Assembly: GCA_016196925.1 (NCBI GenBank) | Contig: JACPWS010000003.1 | Span: 26,944-90,943 of the forward strand | From: Burkholderiales bacterium | GTDB taxonomy: Bacteria > Pseudomonadota > Gammaproteobacteria > Burkholderiales > Burkholderiaceae_D | DNA length: 64,000 nucleotides | Direction: 5' to 3' | Part shown: positions 25,594 to 34,389 of the stretch, piece by piece | Numbering within the stretch: position 1 is the first letter of the stretch | Layout of the letters: each line of letters opens with the position of its first letter | Notes under the pieces: model-generated | What the model saw: only the letters and a program-made list of their open reading frames with translations | Told to the model about the DNA's origin: nothing | Databases searched by the model: none | Position numbers and translations under genes: made by a program

Positions 25594-25939
25594 GGCTTAA
25601 CTCTCTTTGCAGTTTTTTAGTCAGTCTGGCAAACACCAGTTCATACGAGCGGCGCAACAGCGCTTGCGCTTCCGCATCGTCCAGCGCGCCGGCGTCGTTG
25701 ACCTGGACCCATTTGCAGCGCGCCATATACGGCGCCGGGACGATGCCGGGCCGGTCGGTCAGTTCCAGGAAGCGCCCGTCTTCCACTTTGAAGCTGAAGC
25801 GCTGGCTGTCCTCCTGGTTGGCGCCGGTCACCGCGAACATCTTGGCGCCGACCGAATACACCAGCACATTGCCCCATTTGATGTCGGCGCTCGCGCCGGG
25901 CAGGCCGGCGCAAAATTCTCTGGCGAGCATGAAATCCAT
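25586..25939 (-). CDS. MmcQ/YjbR-family small protein
   Basis: 117 residues. It carries the MmcQ/YjbR 'CyaY-like DNA-binding' signature: EFCAGLPGASADIKWGNVLVYSV, MFAVTGANQEDSQRFSFKVE, and RPGIVPAPYMARCKWVQVN. The family fold is a double-wing motif, and a DNA-binding role has been suggested but not proven. It is embedded between livF and the PaaK-like gene with tight spacing (22-bp gap and 8-bp overlap), so it is co-expressed with them. Confidence 0.82.
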   Translation of the reverse strand: MDFMLAREFCAGLPGASADIKWGNVLVYSVGAKMFAVTGANQEDSQRFSFKVEDGRFLELTDRPGIVPAPYMARCKWVQVNDAGALDDAEAQALLRRSYELVFARLTKKLQRELSHD

Positions 25940-25961
25940 GGTCTTGGTTTCCTGGCCGGGA

Positions 25962-26804
25962 TCAAGCCAGCCAGCGCTTGCGGCGGCGGTAGAACTTCAT
26001 ATCGCGGAAACTCTTGCGGCCGGCGCCGGACACGCCCAGATAGAACTCCTTGACGTCTTCATTGCTGCTGAGGTCCTTGGCGTCGCCTTCCATCACGACC
26101 CGGCCGTTTTCCAGGATGTAGCCGAAATCGGCATAGCGCAGCGCGATATTGGTGTTTTGCTCGGCCAGCAGGAAAGACACGTTTTCCAGCTGGTTCAGGC
26201 TCTTGACGATTTCAAAAATTTCTTCCACCAGTTGCGGCGCAATCCCCATCGAGGGTTCGTCCAGCAAGATCATCGATGGTTTGGCCATCAGCGCGCGTCC
26301 GATCGCGCACATCTGCTGTTCGCCGCCCGAGGTATAGCCGGCTTGCGATGCGCGCCGTTCGCGCAGGCGCGGGAAATAGTGATACACCTTTTCCAGCGCC
26401 TCTTTCAATTCGCTGCGGCTCAGCTTGCGCGTGTAGGCGCCGGTCAGCAGGTTTTCTTCCACGGTCAGGTGGCCGAAGCAGTGGCGGCCTTCCATCACTT
26501 GCGACAAGCCGCGCTTCACCAGCTCGTTCGGGGTCAGGTGATCGACGCGCTGGCCCTGAAAGCAAATGTCGCCCTTGGTGATGTCGCCGCGCTCGTTTTT
26601 CAGCAGGGTGGAAATGGCTTTCAGCGTGGTCGATTTGCCGGCCCCGTTGGCGCCCAGCAAGGCCACGATCTTGCCCTGCGGGACTTGCAGCGAAATCCCT
26701 TTCAGCACCAGGATCACGTGATCGTAAATGACTTCGATATTGTTGACGCTCAGGTAAGCTGGATGGATCGCCGCGGCGTCGGGTGTGAGGGTGTGGATGC
26801 TCAT
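25962..26804 (-). CDS. Liv-type ABC transporter ATP-binding protein (LivF-like)
   Basis: 280 residues with Walker A LLGANGAGKSTTLKA near residue 50, signature TSGGEQQMCAIGRAL near 159, and Walker B MILLDEPSMGIAPQLVEEIF near 181. The C-terminal tail (RKSFRDMKFYRRRKRWLA) extends beyond ordinary LivF proteins and is usual for the version paired with acyl-CoA-ligase genes. It forms the ATPase pair with the LivG-like protein at 30452-31324. A hairpin separates it from the binding-protein gene upstream. Confidence 0.9.
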   Translation of the reverse strand: MSIHTLTPDAAAIHPAYLSVNNIEVIYDHVILVLKGISLQVPQGKIVALLGANGAGKSTTLKAISTLLKNERGDITKGDICFQGQRVDHLTPNELVKRGLSQVMEGRHCFGHLTVEENLLTGAYTRKLSRSELKEALEKVYHYFPRLRERRASQAGYTSGGEQQMCAIGRALMAKPSMILLDEPSMGIAPQLVEEIFEIVKSLNQLENVSFLLAEQNTNIALRYADFGYILENGRVVMEGDAKDLSSNEDVKEFYLGVSGAGRKSFRDMKFYRRRKRWLA

Positions 26805-26839
26805 GTGGACTCTTGCTGTGGGTTAGCTAGGGTGCGGCT

Positions 26840-26863
26840 GGCAGGGGCACTATCGCCCCTGCC
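26840..26863 (-). other. Intra-operon hairpin after the binding-protein gene
   Basis: GGCAGGGGC (26840-26848) and GCCCCTGCC (26855-26863) form a perfect 9-bp stem with a 6-nt loop, lying 9 bp after the binding-protein stop. No U-tract follows on the transcribed strand, so it is more likely an mRNA 3'-end stabiliser than a full terminator. Confidence 0.6.
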
Positions 26864-26871
26864 GTGCTGGC

Positions 26872-28173
26872 TTACTTCATGCAGGCCGGCGTGATTTTTT
26901 TCTCGGCCGCATACTTGTTGGACGACTCTTCCAGCATGGCGCGCGTCAGCGCCTTGTCGCCGGTCACCCAGTTAGGCGTGATGGCTTTCCACTTGTCGCC
27001 AGTCCACTGCTGCACCTTGACCGCGCCCGAGCCTTCGTGGTCTTCGCACGAGGTTTTCACCGGCGGGAACATGCCGAGCGCGCCCAGGGCTTTCTGGCGC
27101 GCCTCATCCACGTTCAGGTTTTCGAAGCCCCAGCGTATCTGTTCCGAACTCATGTGCTTGCCCTTGCCGAATTTTTCCTGGGCTTTCAGGATCGCTTCGG
27201 TCCACAGGATGGCGGCGGTCATGCCGCGCATGTGATATACGGAACCGATGCGCGCCTTGTCGCTCAGGTTGCCCTTGCCGGCCGCGTACACCTTGCTGCG
27301 GATTTCATCGAGCACAGGATAATTGCCGGGCGTGTTGAAAGTCATGGTGGTGTAACCCTTGGCGGCGTCGCCGGCCGGAATCACATCCTCTTCCGAGCCG
27401 GCCCACCATACGCCCAGCATCTTGTCGCGCGAAAAGCCGTTGCGCTGCGCGGTCTTGATCGCGACCGGATTCATCACGCCCCAGCCCCACAGGATCACGT
27501 AATCGGGATTGGCCTGGCGGATTTGCAGCCACTGCGATTGTTGTTCATTGCCGGGATGCGCGACCGGGATCTTGATCAGTTCAAAGCCATACTGTTTGGC
27601 CTGCGCTTCCAGCACCGGTATCGGCTCTTTACCGAAGGCGGAATCGTGGTACAGGTGCACGATTTTCTTGCCTTTCAGTTTGTCCAGCCCGCCGGCTTTG
27701 TCGCCCAGATATTTGATCATGGCGGCAGCCTGATTCCAGTAGCTGGTAATCAGCGGGAATACATACGGAAACACCTTGCCGTTGGCGGCGTCGGAGCGGC
27801 CGTAGCCGAGCGTGGTCATAGGAATTTTATCGTCGCCGACGCGGTCGAGGATGCCGTAAGCGATGCCGGTCGAGAGCGGCTCGATCAGCGAAGCGCCGCC
27901 GTTGCTTTTCTTTAAGCGCTCGTAACATTCGACGCCGCGCGAGGCGTTGTATTCGGTCTCGCATTCTTCCCAGCTGATCTTGACGCCGTTCAGTCCGCCT
28001 TTGGCGTTGACCAAGTTGAAGTAATCGATGGCGCCGCCGTAGAAGCCGGAACCGCCTGCGGCATAGGGGCCGACCCGGTAAGAGAGGATAGGGATGAATT
28101 GTTCGTCCGCCTGGGCCAGACCGAGCGCGCCCAGCAATGCCGTTCCCAGCAATAGTGATTTCATCAGTTTCAT
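26872..28173 (-). CDS. Liv-type periplasmic substrate-binding protein
   Basis: 433 residues behind CAGGAGACAAC. Signal peptide (MKLMKSLLLGTALLGALGLA), then a family-4 binding fold: FIPILSYRVGPYAAGGSGFYGG near residue 26, NAKGGLNGVKISWEECETEYN near 55, KIVHLYHDSAFGKEPIPVLE near 170, and PDYVILWGWGVMNP near 217. It is longer than LivJ/LivK proper and belongs to the version that sits with acyl-CoA ligases. The gene is the abundant-product position in the operon, flanked on both sides by hairpins. Confidence 0.9.
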   Translation of the reverse strand: MKLMKSLLLGTALLGALGLAQADEQFIPILSYRVGPYAAGGSGFYGGAIDYFNLVNAKGGLNGVKISWEECETEYNASRGVECYERLKKSNGGASLIEPLSTGIAYGILDRVGDDKIPMTTLGYGRSDAANGKVFPYVFPLITSYWNQAAAMIKYLGDKAGGLDKLKGKKIVHLYHDSAFGKEPIPVLEAQAKQYGFELIKIPVAHPGNEQQSQWLQIRQANPDYVILWGWGVMNPVAIKTAQRNGFSRDKMLGVWWAGSEEDVIPAGDAAKGYTTMTFNTPGNYPVLDEIRSKVYAAGKGNLSDKARIGSVYHMRGMTAAILWTEAILKAQEKFGKGKHMSSEQIRWGFENLNVDEARQKALGALGMFPPVKTSCEDHEGSGAVKVQQWTGDKWKAITPNWVTGDKALTRAMLEESSNKYAAEKKITPACMK

Positions 28174-28203
28174 GTTGTCTCCTGTCGTTAGTATTGATTA
28201 CCC

Positions 28204-28230
28204 GGCGCCGTCTGCAAGGAAGGCGGCGCC
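28204..28230 (-). other. Intra-operon hairpin before the binding-protein gene
   Basis: GGCGCCGTCT (28204-28213) pairs with AGGCGGCGCC (28221-28230), one G-T wobble, 7-nt loop. It sits between livM and the binding-protein gene. A T-tract is present only in the plus direction, so it does not look like a terminator for this operon; a 5'-end protector or processing site is possible. Confidence 0.5.
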
Positions 28231-28255
28231 TTTGTTATGAACTGCAATTTCTACC

Positions 28256-29314
28256 TCAATGCGGGAATGGCCACAGCCGCAATTTCTCCTTGGCGATCTG
28301 CCACAGACGCGCCAGTCCGTGCGGCTCCACGATCAGGAAAAAAATGATCAGGGCGCCGAACACCATCAATTCCAGATTTGATGCGACATTGGTCGGCAGC
28401 GACAAACCGTGCGCGATCAGGTTCAGCAAGATGGGCAGCAAGATGATGAAGGCCGAGCCGAGGAAAGAACCGAGGATGGAACCGACCCCGCCGATGATGA
28501 TCATGAACAGGATGCGGAAAGACAGATCGAGGTTGTAGGCTTCCGGCTCCACCGTGCCGAGGTAGGCGTAGGCATATAATGCGCCGGCGATGCCGCAGTA
28601 GAACGAGGACACCGCGAACGCCAGCAGCTTGGTGCGCATAGGACGGAAGCCTATGACTTCGGCCGCTACGTCCATGTCGCGCACCGCCATCCAGGAACGG
28701 CCGACGTTAGAGCGCACCATGTTCTTGGCCAGCAAGGCCAGCACGCAGACGATGCTGAGCGTCAGCAGATATTTTTTGAGCGGCGTGTTGAAACTGATGC
28801 CGAAGATCACCATCTCTTGCGCCGTGATCACGCCGGAAGAACTGTAATTGGTGAACCACTGTATCTTGGTCAGGCACCACACCACGAAGAACTGGGTGGC
28901 CAGCGTGGCCGCCGCCAGATAAAAGCCGCGTATGCGCAGCGAAGGCAGGCCGAAAGCGATGCCGACCATGGCCGCCGCCAAGCCGCCCAGCACGAAGGCC
29001 AGCAAGACCGGGATGCCGGGTATGCGCAACACAAAGTTGTAAGAGGCAAACGCGCCGACCGCCATGAACGCGGCCGAACCCAGCGACAGTTGCCCGGCGT
29101 AGCCGGTCAGGATATTCAAGCCGAGCGCCGCCAGCGAGAAAATCAGGAAGGGAATCAGGATCGCCGAAAACGCATACGGCGAGGCCACGAAAGGCACCAG
29201 CAGAAAAGCCGCCAGCAACACCAGCGCAATCGCGATGCGGTCCTGGCGTATAGGGAAAATCTGGTTGTCAGCCTGGTAGCTGGTTTTAAACTGACCTGCT
29301 TCACGGTAGAACAT
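28256..29314 (-). CDS. Liv-type ABC transporter permease (LivM-like)
   Basis: 352 residues, about nine or ten membrane segments. Family marks include GLNILTGYAGQLSLGSAAFMAVGAFASY near residue 64, SLRIRGFYLAAATLATQF, GRSWMAVRDMDVAAEVIG near 207, and the C-terminal IIGGVGSILGSFLGSAFI near 290. Together with the LivH-like protein it forms the inner-membrane channel. A 117-bp inverted-repeat element lies between its start and the livH stop, an unusual insertion inside a transporter operon. Confidence 0.9.
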   Translation of the reverse strand: MFYREAGQFKTSYQADNQIFPIRQDRIAIALVLLAAFLLVPFVASPYAFSAILIPFLIFSLAALGLNILTGYAGQLSLGSAAFMAVGAFASYNFVLRIPGIPVLLAFVLGGLAAAMVGIAFGLPSLRIRGFYLAAATLATQFFVVWCLTKIQWFTNYSSSGVITAQEMVIFGISFNTPLKKYLLTLSIVCVLALLAKNMVRSNVGRSWMAVRDMDVAAEVIGFRPMRTKLLAFAVSSFYCGIAGALYAYAYLGTVEPEAYNLDLSFRILFMIIIGGVGSILGSFLGSAFIILLPILLNLIAHGLSLPTNVASNLELMVFGALIIFFLIVEPHGLARLWQIAKEKLRLWPFPH

Positions 29315-29402
29315 GGTTTGCCTCTAAGTTGTTTCTACGTTGTTGTCTGCTTCAAATCGCAAATTTTGGCTCGCGATATGGATCTGCCAAAAGACGTTTA
29401 AT

Positions 29403-29520
29403 GTTCCCTCCACCTTTAAGGGGGAGGGTTAGGGAGGGGGTAAAAACGTCGATCAACCATATCGATATTTTTAACCGTTCGACCCCCATCCTAACCTTCC
29501 CCCTGCCCGGGGGAAGGAAC
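29403..29520. repeat. Large inverted repeat inside the Liv-type operon (39-bp arms)
   Basis: Arms 29403-29441 and 29482-29520 are inverted copies with 30 of 39 positions matching by eye, around a 40-bp AT-richer centre. Core words are GGGGGAGGGTTAGGGAGGGG and CATCCTAACCTTCCCCCTGC. Elements of this wording are widespread between genes of GC-rich proteobacteria. This one lies in the 231-bp gap between livH and livM and could form a strong hairpin in the transcript. Confidence 0.75.
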
Positions 29521-29545
29521 GTTCACTGCAAGTTAAATAGTTACG

Positions 29546-30448
29546 TTAAATCCGCCGGATAATTTTTTCGCCGAACAAACCCTCCGGCCGCACCAGCAGG
29601 AACAGCAGCGCCAGGATGTAAGGGAACCAGCCTTCGATGCCGCCGCCGACCAGCGGGCCGATATACACTTCCGCCAGCTTTTCCGAAGCGCCTATGATCA
29701 GGCCGCCGACGATGGCGCCGGGGACCGAAGTGAAGCCGCCCAGGATCAGCACCGGCAAGGCTTTCAGCGCCACGAAGGTCAGTGCGAACTGCACCCCGTT
29801 ACGCGCGCCCCACAGCAAACCGGCCACCAGCGCCACGAAGCCGGCCACGGCCCAGACTATGCCCCAGATCTGCTGTAGCGGAATCCCGACCGCCAGCGCG
29901 GCCTGATGATCGTCGGCCACGGCGCGCAGGGCGCGGCCTATCTTGGTCTTGGAAAACAGCAGCGCCAGCCCGGTTACCAACAGAGCGCAGATCAGCGCCG
30001 CGATCACATCGAATTGCGAAACGATGATGTTGAATTTTTCCATCAGCCATTCTATCGGCACGTCTTCTATCGGCAGGGCCAGCCGGTGCGGTTGCGAACC
30101 CCACAGTAATTGCGCCAGGCCTTCGATGAAAAACGTCAGGCCTATGGTTGCCATGAACAGGGTGATCTCGGGCTGGTTCACCAGCGGGCGCAACACGATG
30201 CGTTCGATTGCCAGCCCGAGCACCACCATCACCGCCATGGTCAGCGGGATCGCCAGCCACAGCGAGAGGCCGAATTCCTCGCTCAGGCCGACGCAAGTCA
30301 GCGCCGCAAAAAACACCATCGCACCCTGGGCGAAATTAAACACGCCGGAAGCCTTGTAGATCAGCACGAAACCGAGCGCGACCAGCGCATACATGACGCC
30401 GGATAGCAAGCCGCCGATCAGCACTTCAAAGAAAAACGACATGCCCAT
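29546..30448 (-). CDS. Liv-type ABC transporter permease (LivH-like)
   Basis: 300 residues, about eight membrane segments. It begins FFFEVLIGGLLSGVMYALVALGF, the standard LivH opening, then VFNFAQGAMVFFAAL, GRALRAVADDHQAALAVGI (EAA-like cytoplasmic loop), and ends with GAIVGGLIIGASEKLAEVYI and LLFLLVRPEGLFGEKIIRRI. It begins 3 bp after the LivG-like stop, so translation is coupled. Confidence 0.9.
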   Translation of the reverse strand: MGMSFFFEVLIGGLLSGVMYALVALGFVLIYKASGVFNFAQGAMVFFAALTCVGLSEEFGLSLWLAIPLTMAVMVVLGLAIERIVLRPLVNQPEITLFMATIGLTFFIEGLAQLLWGSQPHRLALPIEDVPIEWLMEKFNIIVSQFDVIAALICALLVTGLALLFSKTKIGRALRAVADDHQAALAVGIPLQQIWGIVWAVAGFVALVAGLLWGARNGVQFALTFVALKALPVLILGGFTSVPGAIVGGLIIGASEKLAEVYIGPLVGGGIEGWFPYILALLFLLVRPEGLFGEKIIRRI

Positions 30449-30451
30449 TTC

Positions 30452-31324
30452 TCAATCTCCTATTTTGGAAGTGCGCGGAGCCTCGCCCTGGTAGGGGCGA
30501 GTCGTTCCGTCGGCGGGCGGCTTGCCGCCCGAAACCCCGGCTTCACCGCCGAGATAGGCATTGATGACTTCCTGATTCGCCAGCACCTCGGCCGGCGTGC
30601 CATCCCCGATTTTTTTGCCGTAATCGAGCACCACCACCCTATCCGAGATATCCATCACCACCCCCATGTCGTGTTCGATCAGCACGATGGTGGCGCCGAG
30701 CTGGTCGTTCACGTCGAGGATGAAGCGGCTCATGTCTTGCTTTTCTTCCACGTTCATGCCGGCCATCGGTTCGTCCAGCAACAGGATTTCCGGCTCGGCC
30801 GCCAGCGCGCGACCCAGCTCGACGCGTTTTTGTAAGCCATACGAGAGGCGCCCGACCGGCACCTTGCGGATATGCTGGATTTCCAGGAAGTCGATGATCT
30901 CTTCCACCTTTTCCCGGTGCGCGATTTCTTCCTTTTGCGCCGGGCCCCAGTACAAGGCTTGCAGCAGGAAGTTGCTGTGCATTTTCAGGTTGCGCCCGGT
31001 CATGATGTTGTCCAGCACGCTCATGCCCTTGAACAGCGCGATGTTCTGGAAGGTGCGCGCGATCCCGCTCCTGGCGGCGGCGTAAGTGTTCATGCCTCTG
31101 CGGTGTTGGCCGCGATAAGTGATCTCGCCTTGCTGCGGGCGGTACACGCCATTGATCACGTTCAGCATCGAACTCTTGCCGGCGCCGTTCGGGCCTATGA
31201 TGGCGCGGATTTCATGCTCCTTCACATTGAAGGAAATATTGGTCAGCGCCTTGACGCCGCCGAAGGCCAGCGAAATGCCCTGCAAATCCAAAATCACTTC
31301 ACCGATTTTTCTATGGTCTGCCAT
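30452..31324 (-). CDS. Liv-type ABC transporter ATP-binding protein (LivG-like)
   Basis: 290 residues with Walker A IIGPNGAGKSSMLNVINGVY near residue 42, signature LSYGLQKRVELGRALA near 161, Walker B ILLLDEPMAGMNVEE near 181, and the His switch VLIEHDMGVVMDISDRV. The C-terminal tail after AYLGGE (about 30 residues, polar) is longer than in LivG and includes a second Gly-rich run. It lies 11 bp after the acyl-CoA synthetase gene in the operon. Confidence 0.9.
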   Translation of the reverse strand: MADHRKIGEVILDLQGISLAFGGVKALTNISFNVKEHEIRAIIGPNGAGKSSMLNVINGVYRPQQGEITYRGQHRRGMNTYAAARSGIARTFQNIALFKGMSVLDNIMTGRNLKMHSNFLLQALYWGPAQKEEIAHREKVEEIIDFLEIQHIRKVPVGRLSYGLQKRVELGRALAAEPEILLLDEPMAGMNVEEKQDMSRFILDVNDQLGATIVLIEHDMGVVMDISDRVVVLDYGKKIGDGTPAEVLANQEVINAYLGGEAGVSGGKPPADGTTRPYQGEAPRTSKIGD

Positions 31325-31335
31325 TGCTGATTTCC

Positions 31336-33288
31336 TCAGGCTGCCTGCCGCTGGGCAGCGTAGGTTTTGACGTCGCTGATATGCAGATCGGCGCTGACCT
31401 TGCCCTGGCGGCCGTCTTCAAACTTGACCAGGGTTTCGATGTATTGCGAACGCTTGCCGGAATACAGCGCGTCGATCAGCACTGCATATTTCTCGGCGAT
31501 GAAACGGCGCCGGACTTTGCGGGTGCGGGTCAGTTCGTCGTCGTCCGGATCGAGTTCCTTATGCAGCACCAGGAAGCGGTGGATTTGCGTGCCGGCCATC
31601 AGCGCTTCGCCGGCCAGGTCGGCGTTGACTTTTTCCACGCAAGAGGTGATCAATTGATAAGTCTCGGCCTTGGCCGCCAGATCGGTGTAACCGGAATAGG
31701 CGATGCCGCGCCGTTCGGCCCAGTTGCCGACCGCTTCCATGTCGATGTTGATAAAGGCGCACACGGTGTCGCGCTCATGGCCGAAAGCCACCGCTTCCTT
31801 GATGAAGGGGAAGAACTTCAACTTGTTTTCGATATAGTTCGGTGCAAAGATATCGCCGTTGCTGAGTTTGCCGACGTCGGCCGCGCGGTCGATGATCTTC
31901 AGATGGCCTTCCTGATCGAAGATGCCGGCGTCGCCGGTGTGGAAATAGCCTTGTTCGTCCATCACTTCGGCGGTGGCGTCCGGGCGCTTGTAATAGCCGC
32001 TCAGCATGGCGGTCGATCTGACCAGCACTTCGCCGTTGTCGGCTAGCCTGACTTCCACGCCCGGCGCGGCCTGGCCTACGCTGTCGAACTTGATGTGGCC
32101 GTCCGGCTGCAGGCAGACATAGGCGCAGGTTTCTGTGGCGCCGTACAACTGTTTCAGGTTCACGCCGATAGAACGGTAGAAGCGGAACAGGTCGGGCCCG
32201 ATCGCCGCGCCGGCGGTGTAGGCGACCCGCACGCGCGACAGACCCAGCACGTTTTTCAGCGGGCCGTAGATCAGCAGGTCGCCCAGCGCGTAACTGAGCC
32301 GGTCCGGCAGCGCGACCGGCTTGCCGTCGAGGATATCGGCGCCGACCCGGCGCGCGACTTCCATATAATGCTCGAACAATTTGCGCTTGATCAGGCCGGC
32401 GTCTTCCATCCGTATCATGACCGTGGTCAGCATGTTTTCAAACACGCGCGGCGGGGCGAAATAATAGGTGGGGCCGACTTCGCGCAGGCAGATCGTCACG
32501 CTGTCGCCGGATTCCGGGCAATTCACGGTAAACCCGGCCACCAGCGCCTGCGCATACGAGAACAGATGATCGCCGACCCAGGCCATGGGCAGATACGACA
32601 GGATGTCTTCCTGATCGCTGAGCTGGTCGAAAGCTACGCCGCCGCGCGCCGCCGCCATGAAAGAGCGGTGCGACTGACACACGCCTTTCGGCTTGCCGGT
32701 GGTGCCCGAGGTGTACAGCATCACGGCGATGTCATCGGCCTGGCCCAGCGCCACTTGCTGCATGAAAAATTCCGGATGCGCCAGATCGTAAGCGCGCCCG
32801 AGTTCCTGCAGCTTGAGATAGGAAGTCAGTTCCGGCTGGTCATAATGGCGCATGCCGCGTTCGTCGTCGTAAGCGATGTGGCGGATGCCGGCGTAGTGTT
32901 GTTTGATTTCGAGCAGCTTGTCGACTTGTTCCTGGTCTTCCACCACGGCGAACGCGATCTCGGCGTTTTCCAGCACGTAGGCCATATCGGCCGCCGGCGC
33001 ATCCTGATACAGCGGCACGGCGATTCCGCCCAGGCATTGCGCGGCCGCCATGGCCCAGTACAGGCGCGGGCGGTTGTCGCCGATGATCGCCAGATTCATG
33101 CCGCGTTGGAAGCCTTGCGCCGCCAGGCCGCAAGCCAGTGCGCGCACTTCCTGATTGACCTGTCGCCAGTTCCAGGTTTGCCAGATGCCGAGATCCTTTT
33201 CGCGGAAAGCCGGATGCTGTGGCCGGGTTTGCGCATGCTGCAGCAGTAAGCGCGGGAAGGTCGTGTTCTCTGTATTTGTGTTCGTCAT
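31336..33288 (-). CDS. Long-chain-type acyl-CoA synthetase (AMP-binding)
   Basis: 650 residues. ATG 33288 was chosen over 33300 because TGGTGGAGACC sits just before it. ANL-superfamily motifs: P-loop MLYTSGTTGKPKGVCQSH near residue 190, YGATETCAYVCLQPDG near 380, GYFHTGDAGIFDQEGHLKII near 440, and the lid Lys/linker DRAADVGKLSNGDIFAPNYI. First gene of the operon with LivG-H-M, binding protein, LivF and the PaaK-like ligase. It would activate an imported carboxylic acid with CoA; chain length or aromatic preference is unknown. Confidence 0.9.
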   Translation of the reverse strand: MTNTNTENTTFPRLLLQHAQTRPQHPAFREKDLGIWQTWNWRQVNQEVRALACGLAAQGFQRGMNLAIIGDNRPRLYWAMAAAQCLGGIAVPLYQDAPAADMAYVLENAEIAFAVVEDQEQVDKLLEIKQHYAGIRHIAYDDERGMRHYDQPELTSYLKLQELGRAYDLAHPEFFMQQVALGQADDIAVMLYTSGTTGKPKGVCQSHRSFMAAARGGVAFDQLSDQEDILSYLPMAWVGDHLFSYAQALVAGFTVNCPESGDSVTICLREVGPTYYFAPPRVFENMLTTVMIRMEDAGLIKRKLFEHYMEVARRVGADILDGKPVALPDRLSYALGDLLIYGPLKNVLGLSRVRVAYTAGAAIGPDLFRFYRSIGVNLKQLYGATETCAYVCLQPDGHIKFDSVGQAAPGVEVRLADNGEVLVRSTAMLSGYYKRPDATAEVMDEQGYFHTGDAGIFDQEGHLKIIDRAADVGKLSNGDIFAPNYIENKLKFFPFIKEAVAFGHERDTVCAFINIDMEAVGNWAERRGIAYSGYTDLAAKAETYQLITSCVEKVNADLAGEALMAGTQIHRFLVLHKELDPDDDELTRTRKVRRRFIAEKYAVLIDALYSGKRSQYIETLVKFEDGRQGKVSADLHISDVKTYAAQRQAA

Positions 33289-33690
33289 GGTCTCCACCAA
33301 AACTTGTTTTGTACTGCATATTTTCTTGCGAGTTTCCGCACCGACCCTTACGCCACGCTTACCCGGCTGGATTCGTGCAGAAACATTGCGGAGCGCGCTT
33401 TGATGTGGCGCGACGATGCATGGACTTAAATCAAACCACGGTGATACCCGTAGTGCACCGGCTCGCTTACAATGTCTCCGTAATTCTCGGACTTCCGCAA
33501 AACCGCCCCGGCGGTGTTATGGCTACTAATCGACCTATTCATACTGCCTGCTTCGCCCTGCCTTGCCGGGACATTTTTGCGTAAGTCCGCTTTATGTTGA
33601 TTGGATGGTAGACAGTTCACCACAGGACTGCTGTCATCCGGCTGACAATCTCACGGAATCGGCCAACTATCGGTGCTGCGTTGCACAAAT
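33289..33690. other. 402-bp divergent intergenic region between acyl-CoA synthetase operon and crp/fnr-type gene
   Basis: It separates the divergently transcribed transporter operon and regulator and must hold both promoters. A TACAAT at 33468-33473 is visible, without a good -35. No perfect palindrome of Crp/Fnr type (TGTGA-N6-TCACA or TTGAT-N4-ATCAA) was found. No coding sequence is supported. Confidence 0.5.
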
Positions 33691-34389
33691 ATGATAAAAG
33701 AAAACAGCGATACCAAAGACCGTCTGGCGCGCACCATGTGGGCGCGCATGCTGGCGCCCGAGCATCTGCGCCGGGTCGAGGCCGAGGTGACTGAGCGCTT
33801 CATTCCGGCCGGCGCTTACGTCTGCCGCAAGGGCGATGCGATCGAGCATTGGATGGGCGTGATCGACGGTTTCCTGAAGATGAGCAGCATCTCGCCCGAA
33901 GGCAAGACGGTCACTTTCAGTTGCATGTTGGCCGGCGGCTGGTTTGGCGAAGGCTCGCTGCTGAAGACCGAGCTCAGGCGCTACGATGTGGTGGCCTTGC
34001 GCGATACGCGCGTGGCTTACATGCCGCGCAACACATTTAACTGGCTGCTCGACAACAGCATTCCTTTCAATCGCTTCTTGCTGCAGCAACTGAACGAGCG
34101 GCTCGGCCTGTTCATCTCGCTGGTCGAATACGACCGCATGCTTGATCCTGATACGCGCGTGGCGCGCTGTCTGGCCGCCATGTTCAACCCTTATCTGAAC
34201 CCCGCCTGCAGCATGCAGCTGCAGATTTCGCAGGAAGAGATCGGCTATATCTCCAGCGTCTCGCGGCAGAGGGCGAACCAGGCCCTGCAATTACTGGAAA
34301 AGAAAAAGCTGCTGACGGTCGATTACGGCGGCATCACGATATTGAATCTGGAAGGTTTGCGCCGTTTTCCCGAAGAGCTCCCCGCATGA
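33691..34389 (+). CDS. Crp/Fnr-family transcriptional regulator
   Basis: 232 residues from ATG 33691 (an in-frame GTG at 33673 adds unlikely residues). An N-terminal cyclic-nucleotide-binding-type beta-roll (FIPAGAYVCRKGDAIEHWMG; MLAGGWFGEGSLLKTELRRY) is followed by a long dimer helix and a C-terminal winged helix (ISQEEIGYISSVSRQRANQALQLLE). The N-terminus has no CxxC cluster, so it is not an Fe-S Fnr. It is divergent from the acyl-CoA synthetase/ABC operon, which makes that operon its likely target. It overlaps the next gene by 4 bp. Confidence 0.85.
   Translation: MIKENSDTKDRLARTMWARMLAPEHLRRVEAEVTERFIPAGAYVCRKGDAIEHWMGVIDGFLKMSSISPEGKTVTFSCMLAGGWFGEGSLLKTELRRYDVVALRDTRVAYMPRNTFNWLLDNSIPFNRFLLQQLNERLGLFISLVEYDRMLDPDTRVARCLAAMFNPYLNPACSMQLQISQEEIGYISSVSRQRANQALQLLEKKKLLTVDYGGITILNLEGLRRFPEELPA

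Noticed and set aside
28204..28230. Terminator inside the Liv-type operon
   Set aside because: The only T-run is on the plus strand, opposite to transcription; a transcript-stabilising role fits better.
33673..33691. GTG start for the Crp/Fnr regulator
   Set aside because: The six extra residues (MLRCTN) are not family-like, and ATG 33691 gives a normal N-terminus.
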